A DNA stretch of 64,000 bases from Limonium bicolor. Its lineage: Eukaryota; Streptophyta; Magnoliopsida; Caryophyllales; Plumbaginaceae. Position 1 is the stretch's first letter. Every line of letters begins with the position of its first letter. Where the stretch lies: positions 145,887,485-145,951,484 of the forward strand of contig CM041779.1 in NCBI GenBank assembly GCA_023374045.1, in the 5' to 3' direction. The notes below the pieces were generated by a model. That model did no database searches and was not told the origin of the DNA. It worked only from the letters and a program-made list of their open reading frames with translations. The position numbers and the translations under genes were made by a program. Positions 55,986 through 64,000 of this stretch are shown one piece after another.

Positions 55986-56856
55986 ATTTGAGCTTAATTA
56001 ACACCTTAAACTTGTGTTTCTAATGAAGGAGTGTTGTTGCCTAAGCTCCAATGGTGTTTTGTAGCTTATGAGAAGCAGGGTAGATGAAGAAGAATGGGCA
56101 CCTTGCTCACCTACCATGGCCGACCTCCACCCCCCCCCCTTTTATACTAAAATTTCATCCTTATCTTTAAATTTGTAATCATTAGTTCTAGAATTATCCC
56201 TAACCATTGATTGGTGCCAAGTGTCCAAAACCAATCCTAACCATCTATATGTAACTGCCCTTGAATGGATAAGGAGGGAGCAACTTGCTTAGATAATCAT
56301 TACAAATAGTAAGGAGGTGTGAATAGTTGTGAATAGTAACTGAGATATTTTTCTCCTCCTTTCCTTGATATTTTCGGCCACCACCTTAGGCCATGTTTGG
56401 CTTGAGCTTTTCATGGGTATTAGGACTATATATGTAGGTATGTTAATACTAGTATGGGTTATCAAGTCTCAGGAATTTCCTCGGGTTACTTATGAGCCCT
56501 TCCGAAGCCTCGTTTGCCCAGAACCACTTAATACTGAAAAATGTAACTGGATTGTCTTATATTAAAAGAAGAAAGATATGATTGTTTCTTCCCTCAAAAC
56601 ACTCTCAAAAGTATCTAACACTCTTATTAAGGTTGATAACCATTCTCAGATCTTGAGGAATTTAGTAATTTTCAGGAATTTCAGGAATCCCGCGGAACTA
56701 AGGTTTACCGGGTGATTCCCGGGAAACTAGAGTTTCTAATGTTCACCATTCACTTCCAACTAATTAGAACCTTCTCCATCCTTAGAAATTAGGATTTTCT
56801 AAGGTTTACAGCTAAGTAGGGTCCTAATCACAGTTTAAGAAATTTGGGTTATTACA
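54178..56856 (-). repeat. Element C 5' LTR, full-length copy
   Basis: It is 2679 bases, TGTAACTCC...GGGTTATTACA in + orientation. It is the only copy with its outer end, because the tandem duplication excluded the last 870 bases in units 1 and 2. No coding region is visible. Confidence 0.88.
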
Positions 56857-58746
56857 GTAACAATACAACGAAGAAGCAAAAATCCCAACATAAATTAAAA
56901 GACGACCTGGATGCTCAAAAATGTTTGGGGGAAAGGTGCGAAAGAAGTTAGTTCAGTAAGTCAAGGAAGAGGTAAAAGTAGGGTCACACACGCAGACTTG
57001 CTTCCTCCCCATGGGCTAAGATTGAGGTTTGATCCCGATATAAGAGGAAGAAACACCTGGCGACCGGAATTGGGACTCGTACAGCAACTACCTAGCTAAT
57101 TGGTAACATCAGGTGACCGGGCCTCTAGTGTTTTCGGAGACTCCTCCTATCTTAAAGACTCTTCTCTTTTTTGCCTCTTCAATGCACTCTCGATTTCTTT
57201 CTCAGGTCTTTTCCTACCAGAAGAAGCCCCCTCCACTAGACGCCGAGCCGCTTCCTCCGTGGCATCCATAGAAGCGTAGTAATCTACCTTCTCATTTACG
57301 ATCTTGAATGAGACAAAATGTCAGCTGCAGAAAGGACAAACTTTCGACCCAAGCTGAGGAAAGTCTACAAAATAAGCAAAACAATTAAAGAAAGAAAATC
57401 AAGAATATAGAGCCAAGAGGGAAAGAGTGAAAGACCCTTACTCTCTGAATACGCCAGCGAGGCCAGACGAGAACTCATAAAGAAGTATTCTACATATCCA
57501 CGTTTCTCGCTTGCCTTCTTCAGAACTCGAGATATTGGAAGGTCGGATTTTGGCGACGGAACCCCATAAAGCGAACCCCTAACGATCGAAGGGCAGTAGG
57601 GGGCCCCACAAAAGTGACCAGGCGGAGGAACAACAACGAACCACCGAGTATTCCACCGATGACCAAGTTTTTGTACTAAAAAGGGGAGTACCCAGAATGA
57701 CTCGTGATAGTTAAGCTATTGGCATTGACCCGACTGGTGAATAATTGAATAAACTCGGTAGCGTTGGGTAGAATTTACTTCTCGGCACAGAGGGCCACGT
57801 AGGCGTGAAGTTGGGCGATAGCTTTAGGATGAAGATGAGCAAGGGTACAACATCTTCGAATTAAAAAGCTGAGGATGAAGGGATGTGAAGGAATAATCAT
57901 CCCTTGGAAGAAAAAATCAGAATAGACAACGTAGCTAGAGCCAAAATCGTCGAAAGGATGAGAAACGGAAGAAGGAAGGTAAATTTGGGTCCCAAGTGGG
58001 ACTTTGACATTAGAGATAAGAGAATCAAGGGTTTTGACATCAGTATTGGGAAATGGTTCCCGATTTTCCGGAAAAGAATTTTTGGGCTTTAGGTACGATG
58101 GGAGAATTTTATCACCTGTTTCGTACCTTGAACAGCGTCGAATGTTGGGGAAAGAGCGATCTTTGATCTCGATGAACTTGCGGAAGCCATTGAGAAATAA
58201 AGTAAAGGCAAGCACGAAAGGAAGAAGGAAGACGAACGAGTGTTGTCTTTCATAGAAGGAAGAAAGAAATTGATGGTTGGAAGAAAGAGCGAAGAGAGAG
58301 AAAATTCAACGCCTTCAAAATCCATAAAAAGCGGTAAAAAGCTCTCCCCCAAAAAATTAATTAAAATTTCAATTGCAAACAAAAAAGCACTTGTTGCAGG
58401 AAAGGTGCAGCAACTCTGTAAATTCTGCAATAGTGCAACTGTACACGCGAGACTCTGCGCATTCCGCAGTACTAATCACGCGCGCAAACAGCGATAGGAG
58501 CACGAGCACGGCATGGACCAGTAGAAGTTCTCCTTTTCGCTGGAGCTAAAAGAGAACTTGTGGGGCTAAGGGAGAAGGAAAGAATAGAAGAACGGAGATA
58601 GACGTCGCCCTCAGCATACGAAAGCCTCAACAAAAGTCAAAATTATTCTCGAACAAACCATGTCGATTGCAGGAAGTTCTACTTTCTTCATCAAAATTTC
58701 CAAAAGTAGAACTTATGGGACTGATGAAGAGGGGAAAATATGGTCA
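56857..58746 (-). pseudogene. Antisense Tat-associated ORF remnant (gypsy-type transposon domain)
   Basis: On the - strand 58215-57775 encodes sequence ending FFFQGMIIPSHPFILSFLI, then LHPKAIAQLHAYV. This resembles the plant 'putative gypsy-type transposon' domain found at the start of coiled-coil proteins annotated in plant genomes. A canonical intron fits 57365-57441 (- strand AGAGA|GTAAGG ... TATTTTGTAG|ACTT). A basic segment near 57190-57250 suggests a later exon. It may be the same kind of gene as 8890-10145, but I could not align the two directly. Boundaries are uncertain; C is inserted on its left and the CACTA end lies on its right. Confidence 0.55.
57365..57441 (-). other. Intron in the antisense ORF remnant
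   Basis: The donor GTAAGGGTC and the acceptor TTGCTTATTTTGTAG with a long T-rich tract are textbook plant splice sites on the - strand, 77 bases apart. Confidence 0.6.
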
Positions 58747-59300
58747 CACTGCTGGAAAAAAAAGAATAAACAACACCCCTTTAACAACGGTTATACTGTA
58801 AATCGTTTTTTTATTATAGGCCGGACATCTTAAACAATGGTTTGTAAACAAAGCGTTGTTTATGTTATCACGCCCAAAGTTAAAAACAACGCTTTGCTAC
58901 AAAGCGTTCTTTAAAGAGACATGTATAAAAAACGTTTCAGGAAAGAAGCGTTTTTTATGTGTTTGGGCGCGATAACATAAAAAACGCTTCACTTAAGAAG
59001 CGTTCTTTATGCTAGCATAAAGAACGCTTCTTAAGTGAAGCGTTTTTATGTTAACTAAATTAATACACTCTTTTTGCCCTCCCACCCAGTTTTCTCATCA
59101 ATCAAATCGTGACTGTTCCCCTACCACTCTCTGTAAACGCTCTATAAACACGCTAGCTTCTCAATCCAAACCATCCCAGAAATTAAATTCATTTCGATTC
59201 CTCCGCGGCGCCTCTTCAATCTCTTCCCCTTTCTTCCGATATCTCTCGCCATCTTCATCAATATTCTAGCTTCTAACACTCTCTAGATCTGCAACCCGGC
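58747..59300. mobile_element. Terminal part of a CACTA (En/Spm-like) transposon
   Basis: It starts CACTGCTGGAAAAAA, a CACTA-type terminus, preceded by TCA as possible 3-base duplication. Over the next 300 bases AACGCTTTG/AAGCGTTTTT motifs recur about ten times in both orientations, as expected for the subterminal repeats bound by the transposase. The other end was not found, so the extent is unknown. Confidence 0.72.
58974..59052. repeat. 79-base near-perfect palindrome in the CACTA end
   Basis: The arms AACATAAAAAACGCTTC... and ...GAAGCGTTTTTATGTT meet at GCTAGC (59011-59016) with only a one-base length difference in the A run. Each arm holds two AAGCGTT-type motifs. Confidence 0.9.
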
Positions 59301-60660
59301 GGCCAAACTGTTGATGCATGCGTCGATATAGATCCGTCGGCGCCTCGAGCTCTCTCGCTATCGGTAATATTGAGCTGCGAACACATATATATGCCTATCG
59401 ATCCTTATTTTTCATATGTATACTCTTGGGTAATTAACTTTGATTATGCAAATCGCACAAACAGAGAACATACATACCCTGTCGCACGCACGGCGGTGCC
59501 TTAGATTACAACCGGCCCCAACTAGCGAAAGGAACAACATACATGCGCGCTAGATCTATCAGCTCTATTCTTGTGCTGATGATGAGGTAATTTTGCAAAC
59601 TGAACTTCAGAAAAATACATGCTCTGTTTGTTTGGGATTAAGCTAGGCGTCTGTTTGTTTGGGATTAAGGCGTGAAATATATTGTGTATGTTGTTTGGGA
59701 ATATATTTTGCATGCAAACCAAACTATGGCGCGCGCATTTGTTGTTAACCTATGTGTTTGCAAACCAAACTTGTTAATCAAACATATATCTACTCTTGTT
59801 GTTTGAGGCGTGAATAAAGTGTACGTGTGTTTGGGAATAATTTTGCATGCAGACCAATGGACTTGCGCGCTGGTTTTTACTATGTGCTATGTGCTGATTG
59901 TTATTGATCAGATGTGCATATTGTTATACTATATATGTGCTGATTTTACTTGCAATTAATGGACTTGGGAATTAATGTGTAATATAATGCCTTTCGGCAT
60001 GCATACAAATATAGCCACCTGGTTATAATGGTGAAATTAATTGGTTAGATGATTATAGGGTGTATTAATTAATGATATATATTATATTATAGTATAACCT
60101 AGGGTGCAAATATTAGATGACCATGGGATGTATTAATTAGTTACAAAGACATAGCATTACGACAGCTTGCCTGACGTCCCCTTCCCCATATTGCTTTTAC
60201 CTTAACATCCACCCAGAAGTTTATCTACGTTTCTACCAATACCAACATCAAAAACTTTTAAGTTCCTTCACATTCTTCTCAGATTTGTTATCCGGTCAAG
60301 CTAGACATTCCAATTAACCCTCTAATGTTTTGGAAATCTATATGACCACCATTGGCCATATAGAGACCTCTAGCTACTTACAGCTTCTTAATTTCTTGTA
60401 GTTATTATTTTAGTATCCCTTTACATTTTTTGGCCAGCGCCTATGACCTTCGATCGTCATCAACCTATAATAAAAAAATTGAACTCAAACGGGCCCACCA
60501 ACTTTATTTTCCTTCACGATCTTTCTTCTCTCCTTTTCGATTCCTTTAGTCACCTCTGATTAGTATATATGTTGTGGAAGCTTCAGTAGATCAAACAATC
60601 AGCACTGGATAGCACTGAAACATCACAGAGAAAATCGGATAAAAAGTACTCAGACGAATT
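59301..60660. other. AT-rich stretch without recognisable gene
   Basis: It may be CACTA interior. GTTTGTTTGGGATTAAG occurs twice near 59625-59670 and TTTTGCATGC(A/A)GACC-like phrases recur to 59860. No domain or terminal motif was found. Confidence 0.4.
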
Positions 60661-60669
60661 TGGCCGCTG

Positions 60670-61071
60670 GAGACGGTTTCTGCCTCTGTTGAAGATGAAA
60701 GTACCGACGATCATGATGATTCTTCTACTGATACAAAAGAGACAGAAGAAGAAAAACATGGTACAAAAGAGACAAAGGCAGATATAGATAAAAGGATGAA
60801 TGAGAACTCAGAAACAGAGAGGTTGAAGAAATTGGCTAAAAAGTTAAGTGAGGCTGCCACGAAGTAGAGTCCGGTGCAGATTAACGAATTACCGGCATAC
60901 TTCATGACCTTGAATGAAGAAAACGATTTTCTAGAATAGTTATATGAGGATGATAGGAGGAAAATTAGTCGATTATATGGTGGCATGGGGGACTATATGA
61001 AGATAAAGTGGTACCAAATCGCCCGGTTGATGAGCTTCATGTCTTATGGATGGAGATGGAGGTGGAGAAGA
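60670..61071 (+). pseudogene. Decayed acidic ORF of unknown function
   Basis: One frame of about 134 codons, starting VSASVEDESTDDHDDSS, is interrupted only by two TAG codons (near 60865 and 60937). The first part is acidic and threonine-rich with a short helical basic segment (RLKKLAKKLSEAATK). The second part includes INELPAYFMTLNEENDF and RKISRLYGG. I do not recognise the family. It may belong to the CACTA element or be a host gene fragment. Confidence 0.4.
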
Positions 61072-61340
61072 TAGGCACTTCTCCATCTTTAGTTTCGATT
61101 GGATTCGCATCTTCTTTAAGTTTTGAACATCGATAGGTCTGAGAAATCTTTAAACACTAGGACATGAGTGTCTCTAGATTGCATGTAGTCATTTGGAATA
61201 CTAGCCACACACTATTGATGTGGGGTGCATCGTATCTTTTAAAAAAACTAGATGAAGGTCCCTTGGCAATTAAAAAGATTTAGAGATTCCCCCTAAGTAT
61301 GATTCCCCCTAAGTTTGCATGTTAAGCGACTTTAACAAAT

Positions 61341-61580
61341 GATAGCAATAAGTGACAGTTTTTATGCACAATAAGTGACAAGCTTTTATGTTATACTGTA
61401 ACCTTAGTAGAAAACTTTCCACTATGGTTAAAGTATAACATAAAAGCTGTCATTTATTGTGCATAAAAGTTGTCACTTATTGCTATCAAGAAACAAATGA
61501 TAGCAATAAGTGACAACTTCTATGCATAATAAGTGACAGCTTTTATGTTATACTTTAACCATAGTAGAAAGTTTTCTACA
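61341..61580. repeat. Foldback hairpin with an extra direct copy
   Basis: Bases 61341-61412 and 61414-61487 are nearly perfect inverted copies (GATAGCAATAAGTGACA...). They can fold into a hairpin with stems of about 65 bases. A third copy in direct orientation follows at 61498-61575. It has no coding content. It looks like a small foldback element or MITE. Confidence 0.8.
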
Positions 61581-61599
61581 GGTGCTTTCCCTTTCATCC

Positions 61600-63210
61600 C
61601 AATTTGAATTATTCATTTAGTTCTAGGACCACAAAAAGGGAATTCACTAAAACTTGAAGTAATCAATAAGACATGAAATCAATCAGGCCTTTCCATTTAA
61701 GAACTTTTCGGCTCAAAGGACCATTCTAGTTTTTGCAAACTTTTTGTTCGGGCCCTGGCCCAAAATCCTTGATCAAGATATCATTTTAGGCCCAATCAGA
61801 ACCATTCATTTAGGTTTTGGCTCAAATTCCAATTCACATCTAGAATAAGGTTTAGAAATCATTTCGGCCCACAATGCCTCATTTCTAGCCCAATCACTTT
61901 CCGGCCTAAGTGCCACCCTTTTACAACACTCCGGCCCAAGTGATACATTCTCACAACACTCCGACCCAAGCGCCACATCTTCACAACATGTCGGCCCTAG
62001 TGCCATATCTTCACAACATTCTGGCCCAAGTGCCACTTTCTCACAACACTTCGGCCCAAGCGCCACATCCTTGAAGTATTTCCGGCTCAAGTTCCAACTC
62101 ACTTATGAATCATTCTAGTAGATGTTCTCACTTTTAATTCATCCAGGCCCGAGTGCCTATCCACATTCATGAAACTATTTCAGCCCATGCACCTCACTCT
62201 CATTTTGAAAAAGATTCAGGCCCAAGTTCCTCATGAATAGCCTATAGGCATTCCTAGTTCGAACTTTCCACAGAGCTTACTCAGAGTCCAAAAAGAAGAC
62301 AGTCACAGACATCTCAGTGACATCCCAACTGTCAAGAGCTTGACTTCAACATGTCAGCATCAAACGGTTCGATAGAGTCCGAATTCTATAAAGAGTCTAA
62401 GATTCATACGTATCTCACTGCATAACATTCATCTCCATCACTCAATGTTTTTAGAGATGATTGTTTTTCAAATCACTAATAAGAAGCATCAGTTTTGTTC
62501 AATCATCTTCTTCTTCATATTCATTAATAAGTGACTTTTTCGAGTCCAAATAAAAAAACATATTTTGTTTCACACAAATTTCTTCTAGCAAAACAGTTCG
62601 CGAAATAATCATCTCCTGGCAAGGGAAAATGACTTATCTTTTTCTTCCAAATGGGTGAACATGTCCATCCAAACACCACAGCTTACCACAAAATCATCCA
62701 AAACCCATTAAGTTGTTTCAAGTACACACTTGCTAAAATTGATGCCATAAACCCCAAGTCAATACTGGGGGCCATCTGAGTTTAAGACCGATGATATTTA
62801 GTTCTTCTGTTTAAATGCGTGAACAAGTCTCTGAGTGAAAATTTTGTGAGATTTCCTTGAGCGGTAAAACCAAGAGAGTTTGAGCATGTCATTTTTACAC
62901 GACTCCGGTGAGGTCACACACGAAGGTGAGGTAAACGACATAACTCCGACTGAAGGAGATAATTTGTTGATTTACTCTTAGACCTGTGAAAAGAAACAAG
63001 AAACGGATACACAACTACTAAGAATGACGAAGCACCTAGGTACAACACCACATAGCCAAAAAGCTTGTGAAACCAGATGTTAAACCCTAGGCACCCCCGC
63101 TGAGCCTTTCATATATCTCTTGTTGATATTAGAAAGCTCCACAAAATAATCCAGCCAATGGTAAGCAACCGACCCGGTGACTAAAGGAAACAATAAGCCC
63201 AGCTCTCAGA
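61600..63210 (+). mobile_element. Tat-type retrotransposon remnant related to element E
   Basis: Bases 62760-63205 match the reverse complement of 30003-30480 in element E, including AATACTGGGGGC, GTCATTTTTACACGACTC, GACGAAGCACCTAGGTAC and GGCACCCCCGCTGAGC. Upstream is a GGCCCAAG-rich tandem region. No LTR or coding domain was recognised, so it is a fragment. Confidence 0.7.
61860..62100. repeat. 30-base tandem repeat, CGGCCCAAGTGCCAC unit
   Basis: About six to seven copies of a unit such as CTCACAACACTCCGGCCCAA are present, period near 30 bases. The - strand frame with repeated CCEDVALGPE is a direct consequence of a period divisible by three. Confidence 0.8.
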
Positions 63211-64000
63211 CAATGATGCCACAAATACCAATAAAAGTTAAATTTTTGGGTGATAGTCTTTGTGAGTATTTAGAACACTAAGCCTGATGATAACCTCAAG
63301 AATTTTGTTGCTCAAAGTTGTTCGATGGTATCATTTTCTTCAAATCAAATTTATTTTCACAAAAAACTCGGTGGTTTAGCTAATTGTGGAAGCTAACCGG
63401 TTTCACACGGCGATCTTGGGAATGATACGAATGCTCAAAATGAATGATAAGACAGGTACTTCTCTTATCGTTAATTTTTTTGAAATAAAACATGCCTCGT
63501 TTATTCGATTATTAAGCCCCTGGTGCTTTATGACCTATCTACCTAAGATCCTAAGATCTGGGATAGTTGGCCCAACACCGCTATAGGGATAAAAAGAAAA
63601 GTCTGAGTGATAGAATAATCATGCAATCTACCATGAAATCATTTGTTATGAAATTCCTAAGGGAAGAAAAGTTTTTGCATGCGAAAAAGGTTAATTGCTG
63701 TTTTTATCATGAGTACATGGTGTTGAAAGGTATTGCAGAACAAGGCATTACTTCACACCCCTTGTAACCCAAAAGAAAATGGAAAAAGGAATGAAACTAG
63801 TGAAAGGAAGCTATATCGTGTTTAGTTTCTACAATTAAACTTCTCCATGCTTTTAATAAAATTATTCTTTTTCACTGTTTACGAAAACTGACAGCCAAAA
63901 GCTACTTGATTATTTTGATTATCATTTTTCTTGATTTCCTGATGTGCTTGTTTGATCCCAAAAGTTCAATACTACGGCTTTAGAGAAAAAGTAAATACGA
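63211..64000. other. Right edge without recognisable gene
   Basis: Short frames at 63386-63586 and 63567-63767 have no recognisable domain or codon bias. No terminal repeat or RNA gene is visible. Confidence 0.4.

Larger units (their letters stand above)
35124..56856 (-). mobile_element. Element C: second Tekay-like chromovirus, interrupted and rearranged
   Basis: On the - strand the order is LTR (56856-54178), iMet PBS, gag core, zinc knuckles, protease, RT, RNase H and integrase zinc region, cut off at 35124. Element D splits it between protease and RT; a TRIM with LTR G splits gag. Removing D and TRIM at their duplications restores the frame (EHKSSTLED and FYKRTKVEA). The gag end of the element is tandemly triplicated. 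Its 3' LTR is missing. Confidence 0.9.

Noticed and set aside
59048..59269. ORF near the CACTA end as a mitochondrial-type host gene start
   Set aside because: Serine-rich composition resembles a transit peptide, but no downstream exon was found and the region is subterminal to a transposon.
61806..62102. Minus-strand ORF with regular CCE-V-ALGPE repeats as a cysteine-rich protein
   Set aside because: The 30-base tandem repeat explains the regular frame; no start context, signal peptide or homologous copy supports coding.

Overview
This 64 kb window is nuclear DNA of a flowering plant, probably a eudicot. The evidence is the plant Ty3/gypsy lineages present (Tekay-like chromoviruses, Athila, Tat), plant hAT, CACTA and TRIM elements, and the AT-rich background; I cannot name the species. 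I found no intact host gene, rRNA, tRNA or CRISPR. Nearly everything is a pile of nested transposable elements. For many of them I could read the exact ends: TG...CA LTR termini, target-site duplications (TSDs), primer binding sites (PBS) and polypurine tracts.

Layout. (1) About 255-10145: a decayed Tat-lineage Ty3/gypsy element on the + strand (RT, RNase H, archaeal-type RNase H, integrase, repeat-rich 3' region, then an antisense intron-bearing coiled-coil ORF). Its integrase is split twice: by a small hAT element (2897-5377, 8-bp TSD), which itself carries a solo LTR (2986-4747, TSD ATAAT), and by a second solo LTR (5496-7764, TSD GTTGC). (2) 10146-14459: 5' half of an Athila element on the - strand. 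(3) 14460-35123: element A, a Tekay-like chromovirus on the - strand with 4.2 kb LTRs. Its 5' LTR contains element E, a complete 8.5 kb Tat-type non-autonomous element (26071-34604, TSD GGTTG). (4) 35124-56856: element C, a second Tekay-like chromovirus on the - strand. Its pol is interrupted by element D, a non-autonomous Athila derivative (37004-42112, TSD CTTAT). Its gag is interrupted by a TRIM (from 43078, TSD TCTTA) that carries a further Tekay-type LTR (G). A 3.6 kb segment spanning G, TRIM, C gag and C LTR is tandemly triplicated (45116-55985). (5) 56857-58746: antisense Tat-associated ORF remnants. (6) From 58747: one end of a CACTA transposon with a large palindrome. (7) About 59300-64000: poorly resolved sequence with a decayed acidic ORF, a foldback hairpin and a Tat-like remnant related to E.

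The most unusual object is the gag-pro region of element A. Three intron-like segments interrupt it, and joining the flanks restores the reading phase; sister element C is uninterrupted at the first site. The third intron holds an AlkB-type 2-oxoglutarate/Fe(II) dioxygenase exon on the same strand. One acceptor would fuse the gag zinc-knuckle exon to AlkB, which has its own stop codon and AATAAA. The other acceptor skips AlkB and joins gag to protease-pol in frame. This suggests an element that captured a host ALKBH1-like gene and could choose between Gag-AlkB and Gag-Pol by alternative splicing. The copy here is decayed.

A second theme is that at least six different LTR families in the window each carry a cluster of short G/C-rich inverted repeats, with a different core in every family.
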